From Saccharothrix syringae (GTDB lineage Bacteria; Actinomycetota; Actinomycetes; Mycobacteriales; Pseudonocardiaceae): a stretch of DNA of 64,000 nucleotides. Position 1 is the stretch's first letter, and each line of letters starts with the position of its first letter. The DNA is taken from the NCBI RefSeq assembly GCF_009498035.1, contig NZ_CP034550.1, positions 9,672,001-9,736,000 of the forward strand. Direction: 5' to 3'. Below the pieces are notes generated by a model. It saw nothing but the letters and a program-made list of their open reading frames with translations. It had not been told where the DNA came from and made no database searches. The translations under genes were made by a program, and so were the position numbers. Positions 50,495-59,526 of this stretch are shown in pieces.

Positions 50495-52096
50495 CTACCC
50501 GGATACCAACGGCACTGACCACGTCACCGTTACACCACGCCCCTCTTCCGAGTGAACTTCGCACCCGCCGTCCCACCGCCTGGCCCGCGCGGCCATGTTG
50601 ACCAGACCGCCGCTGTGCCGGGTGCGACCCGTCGGCAGGCCGGAGCCGTCGTCCCGCACGACCAGCCGCAACGACGTGGCCGCGCGGTCCACCGCCACCT
50701 CCACCTCGACGCGGCTCGCGCCCGCGTGCCGGGCGGCGTTGGCCAGCGCCTCGCGCAGCGTGGCCAGCAGGTCCGGCCGCAGGTGGTCGGGCACCACCGA
50801 GTCGACCGGCCCGTCCAGCGCCAGGCCGGGCTCGAACCCGAGCAGCCGGGTCGAGTCCTGCACCACCTTGAGCAGCTGGGCGCGCAGGTCGGCGGCGCCC
50901 GCGGGCGGTTCGTGCAGCGAGAAGATGGTGCGCCGGATCTCCCGGATGGTCTGGTCGACCTCGGTGACGAAGTCGGCGAGCCGCCGCGCCACCAGCGGCT
51001 GCTCCACCAGCCCGTTGAGGCCCTGCAGCCCCAGGCCGAGGCCGAACAGCCGCTGCACGACCAGGTCGTGCAGGTCGCGGGCGATCCGGTCGCGGTCCTC
51101 CAGCACGGCCAGCCGCCGCGCGGCACCGGTGGCGCGGGTGAACTCCAGGATCAGCGCGGCCTGCCGGGCGAACGACTCGACCAGCGCCACGTCCGAGGCG
51201 TCGAACCCGTGCCGGTCGCCCGCCCGCGCCACCAGCAGCACGCCCAGCACCCGCTCGCCCGCGGCCAGCGGCACGGCCACCGCGGGCCCGCCCCGGCCGG
51301 TGTGCCCGGGCAGGGCGTCGAGCACCCCGGCGCGGCCGGTGTCGAACACCCTGGCGCGGCCGGTGTCGAACACCTCGGCGCACTCGCTGACCGCGTCGAC
51401 CCCGCGCAGGTCGCCGTCGAGCACCCGCGCCACCAGCTCGCCCTGGAGGTCCGGCAGCACCAGCACGGCGGCCTGGCCGTCGGCGGCCAGCCGCGCCCGC
51501 ACCGCGACCAGGCGCAGCGCGTCCCGGTCGGGGCTGCCGGTGAGCAGCGCGTTGGTGACCTCGTTGGCGGCCCGCAGCCACACCTCGCGCTGCCGGGACT
51601 GCTCGTAGAGGCGGGCGTTCTCGATGGCGATGCCCGCGGCGGCGGCCACCGCGAGCACGACCTCGTGGTCGGCGCGGGTGAAGTCGGCGCCGTCCTCCTT
51701 GTCGCTGAGGTAGAGGTTGCCGAACACCTCGCCGCGCACGTGCACCGGCACGCCGAGGAACCCGGGCCCCGACGGGTCGAACGCGGTCTCGCCCGGGACC
51801 TGCGCCCCCGGCCGGGGCCCGTCGTGCTGGTGGCCCTCACCGTGGGTGAACTCCAGCAGCTGCCGGTTCGGGCCGACCACGGCCAGCGCGCCGTAGCGCG
51901 CGCCGATCAGGTCGCACGACGACTCGACGATGCGGCGCAGCACGTCCGGCAGCGACAGGTCGCTGGCCAGCGACACCACCGCGGCGAGCAGCCGGTGCAG
52001 CCGCTCCTGCGAGAAGATCACCTCGGCGGTGCGGTCGGTCAGCTCGCGCAGCAGGCCGTCCAGCCGCCCCGCTTTGTCGTCCGGGGGTCCGGGCAC
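50495..52096 (-). CDS. GAF-domain sensor histidine kinase (DevS/DosS-like)
   Basis: A 533-aa protein. Two tandem GAF domains (about residues 40-180 and 200-345) are followed by the HisKA_3 dimerisation helix with the phospho-His (RIARDLHDLVVQRLFGLGL) and a HATPase domain (LREALANAARHAGAS, VRDDGSGLP). The layout equals mycobacterial DevS, whose first GAF binds haem; a haem ligand is not obvious by eye here. An unusual tandem of near-identical VFDTGRA units lies in the second GAF (DNA 51319-51390). It partners the downstream response regulator. Confidence 0.9.
   Translation of the reverse strand: MPGPPDDKAGRLDGLLRELTDRTAEVIFSQERLHRLLAAVVSLASDLSLPDVLRRIVESSCDLIGARYGALAVVGPNRQLLEFTHGEGHQHDGPRPGAQVPGETAFDPSGPGFLGVPVHVRGEVFGNLYLSDKEDGADFTRADHEVVLAVAAAAGIAIENARLYEQSRQREVWLRAANEVTNALLTGSPDRDALRLVAVRARLAADGQAAVLVLPDLQGELVARVLDGDLRGVDAVSECAEVFDTGRARVFDTGRAGVLDALPGHTGRGGPAVAVPLAAGERVLGVLLVARAGDRHGFDASDVALVESFARQAALILEFTRATGAARRLAVLEDRDRIARDLHDLVVQRLFGLGLGLQGLNGLVEQPLVARRLADFVTEVDQTIREIRRTIFSLHEPPAGAADLRAQLLKVVQDSTRLLGFEPGLALDGPVDSVVPDHLRPDLLATLREALANAARHAGASRVEVEVAVDRAATSLRLVVRDDGSGLPTGRTRHSGGLVNMAARARRWDGGCEVHSEEGRGVTVTWSVPLVSG
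51319..51390. repeat. three-copy 24-bp tandem repeat inside the kinase gene
   Basis: Three consecutive units of the type CGAACACCCTGGCGCGGCCG with a GTGT joint, the third diverged. They encode the VFDTGRARVFDTGRAGVLD stretch of the second GAF domain in frame, so copy number can change without frameshift. Confidence 0.65.
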
Positions 52097-52143
52097 TGCG
52101 AAACCACCTTCGGCTGGGGGGTCACCGAGGTTAACGCGTCCGG

Positions 52144-52542
52144 CTACGGAATGCGACGACCCGACAGCACCTCCAGGGCCACGACCAGGTAGTGGTCGTG
52201 GTCGCCGTGGTTGCGCGTGGGCAGCGGCAGCTCGCGGAACCGGCCGAGCAGCACCTCGTCCTCGGCCTCGGTGACGTGCCCGATGCCGGTCACCGACCAG
52301 CCGCGGGACAGGTCACCGGCCACGTCGTCGATCTGGAAGGCCGCGATCGTGTCCCGGGCGACCAGCGCCGCGCTGCCGTCGGGCACCCGCAGGACCACGG
52401 ACTCCCCGTCGAGCACGTAGACCACGGGGTGCACGACGGGCAACGCCTGGTTGGTGTAGACGAGGCGCCCGACGGCGGACGCCCCGAGCAGTCGTAGGCA
52501 CTCCTCGCGGGAGAGGACCTGGAGGCCGGCGGAGTCGTACAT
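52144..52542 (-). CDS. pyridoxamine 5'-phosphate oxidase-fold flavin protein
   Basis: A 132-aa split-barrel protein: LSREECLRLLGASAVGRLVYTNQALPVVHPVVYVLDGESVVLRV is the typical N-terminal half of Rv1155/PPOX-like FMN or F420 binders. Similar proteins are members of mycobacterial DosR regulons. ATG 52542 has AGAGGGA upstream. Two possible control sites lie in the 5' region (an inverted repeat and a DosR-box-like sequence), and the gene adjoins the DosS/DosR-like pair. Confidence 0.85.
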   Translation of the reverse strand: MYDSAGLQVLSREECLRLLGASAVGRLVYTNQALPVVHPVVYVLDGESVVLRVPDGSAALVARDTIAAFQIDDVAGDLSRGWSVTGIGHVTEAEDEVLLGRFRELPLPTRNHGDHDHYLVVALEVLSGRRIP

Positions 52543-52573
52543 GGCGTCCCTCTGCTCCCCTGTTTGCGGGGTT

Positions 52574-52593
52574 ATCACGTTCTGCTCCGTGAT
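52574..52593. promoter_or_regulatory. inverted repeat ATCACG-N8-CGTGAT before the PPOX gene
   Basis: Perfect six-base arms around an eight-base spacer, 32-51 bp upstream of the start. It may be a regulator site or a transcription-start hairpin. Confidence 0.35.
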
Positions 52594-52605
52594 CGTCCTT
52601 GCCTA

Positions 52606-52619
52606 GGGTCGGAAGTCCC
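52606..52619 (-). promoter_or_regulatory. DosR-box-like sequence
   Basis: GGGTCGGAAGTCCC (plus strand) matches 10 of 14 positions of the DosR core GGGACTTTAGTCCC, about 64-77 bp upstream of the PPOX start. The spacing is suitable for activation. The remaining gap to 52904 shows no gene. Confidence 0.4.
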
Positions 52620-52904
52620 GGCTTCCACCACCGACCCGGATGGGGGATCTTGGCCACGGCCCGGTACGGCGTGCCGACCTCCCCGCGCGACCCGGCCTGA
52701 CCAGCGCGGAGCCACCGGCGTCAAGGCACCGGACCGGCCGCGCGGCGCATTCGCGGAACGGGTGCCTGACGAGACGCCGGAAACGCTGTTCGGGCAGTTC
52801 CCGCCCCGGCACGGGGCTCACGCCAGGCCGACGACCGGCGCGGTCGTGCCGCCGACCGGCTCACCGCCGGGGCCACGCCCCCAGTCCCCTCGGCCGGCCG
52901 GGCC

Positions 52905-53870
52905 TCACGCCCCGGCCCCCTCCACCAGCCGGTCGGCCGCCGCGTAGGGGTCCAGCTCACCGGCCACGACCCGCTTGGCCAGCGTCTCCAGCGCGTCGCC
53001 GCCGCGCAGCCCGCCGAACCGGGACCGCACCCGCTCCAGCGCGATCGCCTCGACCTCGCGCGCGGCCCGCGCGGCCCGCCGCCGGTCCAGCTCGCCGTGC
53101 TCGACCATCCAGGCGTGGTGGGCGTCGATCGCGTCCACCACCTCGGCCACGCCCTCACCGCGCGAGGCGACCGCCTTCACCACGGGCGGCCGCCACAGCC
53201 CGCCCTCCCGGTCCCGCCGCCCCAGCGAGATCATGTGCTTGAGGTCCCGCGCGGTCTGGTCGGCGCCCTCGCGGTCGGCCTTGTTGACCACGAACACGTC
53301 GGCGATCTCCAGCACCCCGGCCTTGGCCGCCTGGACCCCGTCACCCATCCCGGGCGCGAGCAGGACCGCGGTGGTGTCGGCCAGCGACACCACCTCCACC
53401 TCCGACTGCCCGACCCCGACCGTCTCGACCAGCACCACGTCGCAGCCCGCCGCGTCGAGCACGCGCAGCGCCTGCGGCGTGGCCCAGGACAGGCCGCCCA
53501 GGTGCCCGCGGGTGGCCATGGAGCGGATGAACACGCCCGGGTCGGTGGCGTGCGCGCCCATCCGCACCCGGTCGCCGAGCAGCGCGCCGCCCGAGAACGG
53601 CGACGACGGGTCGACCGCCAGCACGCCGACCCGCGCGCCGCGCGCCCGGTAGGCCGCCACCAGGGCGGAGGTGGTCGTCGACTTGCCCACGCCGGGCGCG
53701 CCGGTCAGGCCGACCACCCGCGCGTTGCCGCAGAACGGGGCGAGCGCCGCGGCCACCTCCCGCAGCCGCGGGCTGGCGTCCTCCACCAGGGAGATCAGCC
53801 GGCCGACCGCGCGCGCCTGGCCGGCCCGCGCGCGGTCGACCAGCCCCGCCACGTCGACGGTGCCGGTCAC
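52905..53870 (-). CDS. meaB: MeaB/ArgK-family GTPase (methylmalonyl-CoA mutase chaperone)
   Basis: A 321-aa P-loop GTPase: Walker A is GAPGVGKSTTTSALV, the base-recognition motif is VVNKADREGA, and MeaB hallmarks LLGDRVRMGAHATDPGVFIRSMATRG and LVETVGVGQSEVEV are present. It protects and loads cobalamin-dependent acyl-CoA mutases. No mutase gene lies in the window. The GTG at 53870 is five bases after the thiolase stop, so the two form an operon. Confidence 0.93.
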   Translation of the reverse strand: MTGTVDVAGLVDRARAGQARAVGRLISLVEDASPRLREVAAALAPFCGNARVVGLTGAPGVGKSTTTSALVAAYRARGARVGVLAVDPSSPFSGGALLGDRVRMGAHATDPGVFIRSMATRGHLGGLSWATPQALRVLDAAGCDVVLVETVGVGQSEVEVVSLADTTAVLLAPGMGDGVQAAKAGVLEIADVFVVNKADREGADQTARDLKHMISLGRRDREGGLWRPPVVKAVASRGEGVAEVVDAIDAHHAWMVEHGELDRRRAARAAREVEAIALERVRSRFGGLRGGDALETLAKRVVAGELDPYAAADRLVEGAGA

Positions 53871-53875
53871 ACCCG

Positions 53876-55063
53876 TCAGCCCCTGGGCACGCGCACGATC
53901 AGGGCGTCGCCCTGGCCGCCGCCGCCGCACAGCGCGGCCGCGCCGACGCCGCCGCCGCGGCGCTTGAGCTCCAGGGCCAGGTGCAGCGCGATCCGGGCGC
54001 CCGACATGCCGATCGGGTGGCCCAGCGCGATCGCGCCGCCGTTGACGTTGACCCGGTCCTCGGGGATGCCGAGCAGCCGGGTGGAGACGACGCCGACCGC
54101 GGCGAACGCCTCGTTGATCTCGACCAGGTCCAGCTCGGCCGGGTCGATGCCCTCCTTGGCGCAGGCGGCCTTGATCGCGTTGGCGGGCTGCTCGTGCAGG
54201 CTGGCGTCGGGACCGGCCACGACGCCGTGCGCGCCGATCTCGGCCAGCCAGGTCAGGCCCAGCTCCTCGGCCTTGGCCCTGCTCATCACGACCACGGCGG
54301 CCGCGCCGTCGGAGATCTGCGAGGCCGAGCCGGCGGTGATGGTGCCGTCGGGGGCGAACGCCGGGCGCAGCTTGGCCAGCGTCTCGACCGTGGTGTCGCC
54401 GCGCACGCCCTCGTCGGACAGGACCAGCACGGGCTCGCCCCGGCGCTGCGGGACCTCGACCGGCGCGATCTCCTCGTCGAACAGGCCCCGCTCCACCGCC
54501 TTGGCGGCGAGCTGGTGGGACCGCGCGGCGAACGCGTCCTGCTCCTCGCGGGTCAGGCCGTAGCGGGAGTTGTGCTTCTCCGTGGAGGCGCCCATGGCGA
54601 CCTGGTCGAAGGCGCAGAACAGGCCGTCGTGCGCCATGTGGTCGACCACGGTCACGTCGCCGTACTTGAACCCGGCGCGCGACTTGGGCAGCAGGTGCGG
54701 CGCCTGGGTCATCGACTCCTGGCCGCCCGCGACGACGATGTCGAACTCGCCCGCGCGGATGAGCTGGTCGGCCAGCGCGATGGCGTCGATGCCGGACAGG
54801 CACACCTTGTTGATCGTCAGGGCGGGCACGGACATCGGGATGCCCGCGTGCGCCGCGGCCTGGCGCGCCGGGATCTGCCCCGCACCCGCGGTGAGCACCT
54901 GGCCCATGATGACGTACTGGACCTGCTCGGGCGCCACCCCGGCCCGCTCCAGCGCGGCCTTGATGGCGACGCCGCCGAGCTGGGCGCCGGAGAAGTCCTT
55001 GAGCGATCCGAGCAGTCGCCCCATCGGGGTACGGGCCCCGGCGACGATGACGGAACCGGACAC
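53876..55063 (-). CDS. acetyl-CoA C-acetyltransferase (thiolase)
   Basis: A 395-aa thiolase. The acyl-accepting cysteine is in [13 protein letters not shown], the catalytic His in [16 protein letters not shown] and the second cysteine in [13 protein letters not shown]. It probably condenses two acetyl-CoA to acetoacetyl-CoA (biosynthetic direction) for the ccr branch, although degradation is possible. The GTG at 55063 has GGAGG five bases upstream and is preferred over GTG 55075. It is divergent from methylmalonyl-CoA epimerase. Confidence 0.94.
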   Translation of the reverse strand: MSGSVIVAGARTPMGRLLGSLKDFSGAQLGGVAIKAALERAGVAPEQVQYVIMGQVLTAGAGQIPARQAAAHAGIPMSVPALTINKVCLSGIDAIALADQLIRAGEFDIVVAGGQESMTQAPHLLPKSRAGFKYGDVTVVDHMAHDGLFCAFDQVAMGASTEKHNSRYGLTREEQDAFAARSHQLAAKAVERGLFDEEIAPVEVPQRRGEPVLVLSDEGVRGDTTVETLAKLRPAFAPDGTITAGSASQISDGAAAVVVMSRAKAEELGLTWLAEIGAHGVVAGPDASLHEQPANAIKAACAKEGIDPAELDLVEINEAFAAVGVVSTRLLGIPEDRVNVNGGAIALGHPIGMSGARIALHLALELKRRGGGVGAAALCGGGGQGDALIVRVPRG

Positions 55064-55117
55064 AGCAGCCTCCACAGCGGGTGTAAGCGGTTGTTAACAC
55101 GCCACGATACAGAGGGT

Positions 55118-55129
55118 TACCGATCGGTA
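55118..55129. promoter_or_regulatory. TACCGATCGGTA palindrome between thiolase and epimerase
   Basis: A perfect 12-bp palindrome of TetR-operator style in a divergent promoter region. The plus-strand half runs into TAGGCT, a possible -10. The flanks GGTTACC..TCGGTAG repeat exactly at 5754-5768. Confidence 0.5.
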
Positions 55130-55188
55130 GGCTTGTGAGACGTCGCACAGCGGCACCTGCACCGATTCGGTGGTTACCGTTCCCAGCC

Positions 55189-55632
55189 ATGGAAGAACGC
55201 CGCGGTTTCGCAACCGCCATCGACCACGTGGGCATCGCGGTGCCGGACCTCGACGCCGCGATCGCCTTCCACCGGGAGCACTTCGGCCTGGAGGTGGCGC
55301 ACGAGGAGGTCAACGAGGAGCAGGGCGTGCGGGAGGCCATGCTGCGCGCACCGGGCGACGACGGCACGGGCGCCGCGGTGCAGCTCCTCGCGCCGCTGAC
55401 CCCCGAGTCGACCATCGCGAAGTTCATCGGGCGGTCCGGGCCGGGGCTCCAGCAGCTGGCCTACCGGGTGTCCGATGTGGACGCGGCCTCCGCCGAGCTG
55501 CGCGCCAGGGGCCTGCGGCTGCTGTACGACGTGCCCAAGCGGGGCACCGCGAACAGCCGGGTCAACTTCGTGCACCCCAAGGACGCGGGCGGCGTGCTGG
55601 TCGAACTGGTCGAACCGGCCGCCGAGCACTGA
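55189..55632 (+). CDS. mce: methylmalonyl-CoA epimerase
   Basis: A 147-aa VOC-fold protein. The first metal His is in AIDHVGIAVPDLD and the C-terminal Glu in GGVLVELVEPA, with SRVNFVHPKDAGG as the family signature. The position usually read as a second histidine is QQ (GLQQLAYRV), as in many actinobacterial members. It epimerises (S)- to (R)-methylmalonyl-CoA and often ethylmalonyl-CoA. The ATG at 55189 (MEERRGF) is preferred to the upstream GTG at 55135. Confidence 0.92.
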   Translation: MEERRGFATAIDHVGIAVPDLDAAIAFHREHFGLEVAHEEVNEEQGVREAMLRAPGDDGTGAAVQLLAPLTPESTIAKFIGRSGPGLQQLAYRVSDVDAASAELRARGLRLLYDVPKRGTANSRVNFVHPKDAGGVLVELVEPAAEH

Positions 55633-55818
55633 GATGCCGATCACTCCGACGAGATAAACCAGGACGCCGGTCACACCCCGGCCCTTTTCGCCCACCCCTC
55701 CCCTTCGGCCCACCGGCCACATCCCGCCTGCTCGCGGCACCGACCGACCGCCCGGTCAACCGACGACCGAACGGGCGAAAAAGCGAGTGCGGTGGCTCAC
55801 AGGCCGGACATCTGAATC

Positions 55819-55836
55819 GGTTACTCGTGGGTAACC
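55819..55836 (+). promoter_or_regulatory. inverted repeat/-10 region before ccr
   Basis: GGTTAC-TCGTGG-GTAACC has perfect six-base arms and continues into TAACCT, a TANNNT -10. It resembles the sites at 5756 and 55118 (TAC[CT]-N4-GGTA). The start codon lies about 70 bp further on. Confidence 0.45.
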
Positions 55837-55908
55837 TCCGGCAACCCGAGTGGACACATTTCAGCGCCCACCACATTTCCCCATTGCCCCCGAATGGGAG
55901 GGAACGCC

Positions 55909-57222
55909 GTGCAGAAGATCCTCGATGCGATCCTCGCCGACGAACTGGAGGCGATCGGATCGCTGCCCGTACCGGAGAGCTACCGGGGCGTGACGGTCCA
56001 CGCCGACGAGGTCGGCATGTTCGAGGGTCTGGCCACCAGGGACAAGGACCCGCGCAAGTCGCTGCACGTCGACGAGGTCCCCACGCCCGAGCTGGCCCCC
56101 GGCGAGGCGCTGGTGGCGGTGATGGCCAGCGCCATCAACTACAACACCGTGTGGACCTCGATCTTCGAGCCGCTGCCGACCTTCGCCTTCCTCAAGAAGT
56201 ACGGCGGCCGGCACGACCAGCCCTACCACGTGGTGGGCTCGGACCTGGCGGGCGTGGTGCTGCGCACCGGGCCGGGCGTGCGGGCGTGGAAGCCCGGTGA
56301 CCGGGTGGTCGCGCACTGCCTGGACGTGCAGCTGGAGCACCCGGACGGGCACAGCGACACCATGCTCGACCCGGAGCAGCGCATCTGGGGCTTCGAGACC
56401 AACTACGGCGGCCTCGCCGAGGTCGCGCTGGTCAAGGCCAACCAGCTGATGCCGATGCCCGCCCACCTGACGTGGGAGGAGGCGGCGTCACCCGGTCTGG
56501 TGAACTCCACCGCCTACCGGCAGCTCGTGTCGGCCAACGGCGCCGACATGAAGCAGGGCGACACCGTGCTGATCTGGGGCGCCTCCGGCGGCCTCGGCTC
56601 GTACGCGACCCAGTTCGCGCTCAACGGCGGCGCGACCCCGGTGTGCGTCGTGTCGTCGCCGGAGAAGGCGGAGATCTGCCGCCGGATGGGCGCGGAGCTG
56701 ATCATCGACCGCACCGCCGAGGACTACCGGTTCTGGAAGGACGAGCACACCCAGGACGTCTCGGAGTGGAAGCGGTTCGGCGCCCGCATCCGCGAGCTGA
56801 CCGGTGGCGACGACCCCGACATCGTGTTCGAGCACCCGGGCCGGGAGACCTTCGGCGCGTCGGTGTACGTGGCGCGCAAGGGCGGCACGATCGTGACCTG
56901 CGCCTCCACCAGCGGGTACATGCACCAGTACGACAACCGGTACCTGTGGATGCACCTCAAGCGGATCGTCGGCTCGCACTTCGCCAACTACCGCGAGGCG
57001 TGGGAGGCCAACCGGTTGGTCGCCAAGGGGAAGATCCACCCGACACTGTCCAAGGTGTACTCGTTGGAGGACACCGGCCAAGCCGCGCACGACGTGCACC
57101 GCAACGCCCACCAGGGCAAGGTCGGCGTGCTGGCGCTGGCCCCCGAGGAGGGCCTGGGCGTGCGCGACCACGAGCTGCGCGAGCGCCACTTGACCGGAAT
57201 CAACCGGTTCCGGGGCGTTTAA
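55909..57222 (+). CDS. ccr: crotonyl-CoA carboxylase/reductase
   Basis: A 437-aa MDR-superfamily enzyme. NADPH site: IWGASGGLGSYATQFALNGG. The CO2-binding residues known from family structures can be placed: Asn in AINYNTVWTS, Phe-Glu in GFETNYGGLAEVA and His in SHFANYREAW. All four are present, so it should carboxylate, giving ethylmalonyl-CoA from crotonyl-CoA. The GTG at 55909 has GGGAGGG at good spacing; ATG 55894 would put the Shine-Dalgarno inside the gene. It serves acetate assimilation and polyketide extender supply. Confidence 0.95.
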   Translation: MQKILDAILADELEAIGSLPVPESYRGVTVHADEVGMFEGLATRDKDPRKSLHVDEVPTPELAPGEALVAVMASAINYNTVWTSIFEPLPTFAFLKKYGGRHDQPYHVVGSDLAGVVLRTGPGVRAWKPGDRVVAHCLDVQLEHPDGHSDTMLDPEQRIWGFETNYGGLAEVALVKANQLMPMPAHLTWEEAASPGLVNSTAYRQLVSANGADMKQGDTVLIWGASGGLGSYATQFALNGGATPVCVVSSPEKAEICRRMGAELIIDRTAEDYRFWKDEHTQDVSEWKRFGARIRELTGGDDPDIVFEHPGRETFGASVYVARKGGTIVTCASTSGYMHQYDNRYLWMHLKRIVGSHFANYREAWEANRLVAKGKIHPTLSKVYSLEDTGQAAHDVHRNAHQGKVGVLALAPEEGLGVRDHELRERHLTGINRFRGV

Positions 57223-57278
57223 AGCGGAATTCCCCCCGATGTGCGGCCGGCAGGTGCCGGCCGCGCATCGGGAGCGGG

Positions 57279-57284
57279 TAGCGT
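57279..57284 (+). promoter_or_regulatory. -10 element of the coiled-coil gene (leaderless type)
   Basis: TAGCGT ends seven bases before the ATG at 57292. Confidence 0.45.
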
Positions 57285-57291
57285 GCACGGC

Positions 57292-58608
57292 ATGGGCCTC
57301 GCCGACGACCGTGACCTCGTCCCCCTGGGATCCGGCTTCGACATCGTCAAGCGCGGGTACGACCGCGGGCAGGTCGAGGAACACCTGGAGCGCCTCGACT
57401 CCGACCTGCGCCTGCTCGCCGCCGACCGGGACGCGGCGGTGTCGCAGACCAACGACCTCGCCCGCCAGTTGGAGGCGGCCCGGTCCGAGGTCGCCGAGCT
57501 GCGCGGCCAGGTGGAGCGGCTTTCGCTGCCGCCGACCACCCTGGAGGGGTTGAGCGAGCGCCTCCAGCGCATGCTGCGGCTCGCGCAGGACGAGGCCAAC
57601 GAGATCAAGGCGCGGGCCGAGGCCGAGGGCGGGCACATCCGCGCCAAGGCCGAGGCGGACGCGGCGGCGCTGCGCACCCGGTACGAGAAGCTGCTCACCG
57701 AGCTGGACCAGCGCCGGGCCGAGATGGAGGCCGAGCACCGGGGCGTGCTGGAGAAGGCGCGGGCCGAGGCCGAGCGGATCGTGGGCGAGGCGCGCGAGGC
57801 GGCGGCCCGGTTGGACGAGGAGTCCCTGCAGCGGCGGACCACGGTCGAGGAGGACTTCGAGATCGCGATGGCGGCCCGCCGGGTCGAGTCGATGAAGACC
57901 CTCGCCGAGCAGGAGGCGGCGTCCAAGGCCGAGGCCGACCGGCGCGTGCGCGAGGCGGCCGAGGAGGCGGCGCGCGTGCGGGCCCAGATCAGCCAGGAGC
58001 AGGCCGCGTCGACCGCCGAGGCCCAGCGGCTGGTGCGCGAGGCGACCGAGGAGGCCAACCGCAGGCGGCACGACTCGATCAGCGAGGCGACCGCCCGGGT
58101 GCAGGAGGCGACCGACGAGGCGAACCGCCGCGTGCGCGAGGCCACCGAGGAGTCCAACCGCCGGGTCAGCCAGGCGAGCCAGCAGGTCGACGCCCTCAAG
58201 CAGCTGCGCAACCGGCTGTCCCAGCAGCTGCACGCCGTCCGCACCGCCCTGCACGACGTGACCCCCATGCTCGACCCGCTGGACGAGGAACGCCCCCAGC
58301 CCACCCGCCAGCCCCAGCCCACCCCCCAGCAGCCCCAGGCCCAGCAGCCGCCCACCCAGCAGCCCCCGGCCCAACAGCCCCAGGCCCAACAGCCCGCTGC
58401 CGCGTCCCCCACCGCTTCCACCACCGCCGCGGCCCCCGAGGCACCCCCGGCCCAGCCGGAAGCCCCCGCTCCGACCCAGCAGCCCAAGTCGGACACCACC
58501 CCCGGCGCCGACCAGCCCGCACCTCCCCAGGTCACCAAGCCCACCCCGGACGGCCCAACCCAGAAGATCGCCCGCCCCACCCCCAAGGCCCGCCCCGCCA
58601 AGCGCTGA
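57292..58608 (+). CDS. DivIVA-like coiled-coil cytoskeletal protein with Pro/Gln-rich tail
   Basis: A 438-aa protein. The N-terminal VPLGSGFDIVKRGYDRGQVEEHL matches the DivIVA-type membrane/curvature module. About 270 residues of heptad-rich coiled coil follow (many A/E/R repeats such as EANRRVREATEESNRRV). The last 110 residues are low-complexity P/Q/A (PQQPQAQQP units). It resembles the Scy/FilP and 'cellulose-binding' coiled-coil proteins that organise polar growth in filamentous actinomycetes. ATG 57292 is seven bases after TAGCGT. Confidence 0.82.
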   Translation: MGLADDRDLVPLGSGFDIVKRGYDRGQVEEHLERLDSDLRLLAADRDAAVSQTNDLARQLEAARSEVAELRGQVERLSLPPTTLEGLSERLQRMLRLAQDEANEIKARAEAEGGHIRAKAEADAAALRTRYEKLLTELDQRRAEMEAEHRGVLEKARAEAERIVGEAREAAARLDEESLQRRTTVEEDFEIAMAARRVESMKTLAEQEAASKAEADRRVREAAEEAARVRAQISQEQAASTAEAQRLVREATEEANRRRHDSISEATARVQEATDEANRRVREATEESNRRVSQASQQVDALKQLRNRLSQQLHAVRTALHDVTPMLDPLDEERPQPTRQPQPTPQQPQAQQPPTQQPPAQQPQAQQPAAASPTASTTAAAPEAPPAQPEAPAPTQQPKSDTTPGADQPAPPQVTKPTPDGPTQKIARPTPKARPAKR

Positions 58609-58617
58609 GCCCCCTCG

Positions 58618-58700
58618 CGCCCCCGCGAGTCGACCCCTCACCCCCGGCGAGTCGAACCTCCAGCACCCCCGAGTTCAACACTCAACCCGCGCGTGTCCTC
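58618..58700. repeat. modular repeat, left part (interrupted by IS)
   Basis: Modules GCGAGTCGA...ACCCCC, GCGAGTCGAACCTCCAGCAC-CCCC and GAGTTCAACA, then the start of GCGTGTCCTC. They match those of the 10098-10338 palindrome but all point one way. The last module is cut after CTC by the insertion sequence and resumes at 59649. Confidence 0.75.
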
Positions 58701-58716
58701 GAGCGTTATTCAGAAG

Positions 58717-59526
58717 TCATCGGCTCAGGCGGTAGTGCTCGAGGTTGGTGACGATGCGGATGATGGTGGGGAGTTCGGCCAGGCGGGCGCGGTAGCCGGT
58801 GGCGAGGATTTTCCAGTTCTTCAGGTGGGCGATGGCGCGTTCGACGGGCCACCGGTGCCGGGCGAGCAGGGTGTTCCATGCCTGGTCTGTGGGGGTGTGG
58901 CGGGTGTGGCCGGGGCGTTTGCGGCGTGGGGTGGTCACGCCGGTGCCCTGGTAGCCCAGATCGCCGATCACGACGGTGGTGGCCAGCAGGTCGGCCAGGC
59001 CGGAGAGGCGGTAGGCGCGGCTGTCGTGGGTGCGGCCGGGCAGGGGTGGGAGGACGGCGAGCAGTCGGCCTCGCCGGTCGGTCAGGACCTGGATCGAGAG
59101 TCCTTGTTTGCGGTGTTTGCCGTTGTGGTTGGGGTGCGGGCCGCGCCGTGGCGCGTCGGTGGGGTGCGGGTCGGGGTGGGCGCGTGTGCCGGTGGGGATC
59201 AGGGTGCCGTCGACCAGCACCGTGGTCAGGCGGGCCGGCAGGTCGGGCAGGCGCGGGGTGTGCAGACAGAGGACCTGGCCGATCAGGGGCGTGAAGCGAC
59301 GGAAGATCCGGGAGACGGTGGGTTGGGAGACGCCGAACAGGTCGGCCGCGAGGGTCTGGGACAGGTTGTGGCGCAGCAGCACCAGCGTGAGCAGCACACA
59401 ACGGTGCAGGCTGAGCGCGGGCGGTCGTCCCCGTCGCAGGTCGGGATCGGGGACGACCTGGCGGATCCGGGTGGTCAGCTCCCGCAGCTGGGCAGGGGAC
59501 AGCCCGGTCGTAGAGTGGTAGCGCAA
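58717..59526 (-). CDS. IS5-family (DDE_Tnp_4 type) transposase
   Basis: A 269-aa protein. An N-terminal HTH region (LSQTLAADLFGVSQPTVSRIFRRF) precedes the DDE core: VLVDGTLIP (first D), VVIGDLGYQG (second D) and RWPVERAIAHLKNW (E). No frameshift is needed. The TTG start at 59526 lies within the left arm of a 14-bp inverted repeat, so its translation may be blocked in read-through transcripts. It ends just inside the left terminal repeat. Confidence 0.9.
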   Translation of the reverse strand: MRYHSTTGLSPAQLRELTTRIRQVVPDPDLRRGRPPALSLHRCVLLTLVLLRHNLSQTLAADLFGVSQPTVSRIFRRFTPLIGQVLCLHTPRLPDLPARLTTVLVDGTLIPTGTRAHPDPHPTDAPRRGPHPNHNGKHRKQGLSIQVLTDRRGRLLAVLPPLPGRTHDSRAYRLSGLADLLATTVVIGDLGYQGTGVTTPRRKRPGHTRHTPTDQAWNTLLARHRWPVERAIAHLKNWKILATGYRARLAELPTIIRIVTNLEHYRLSR

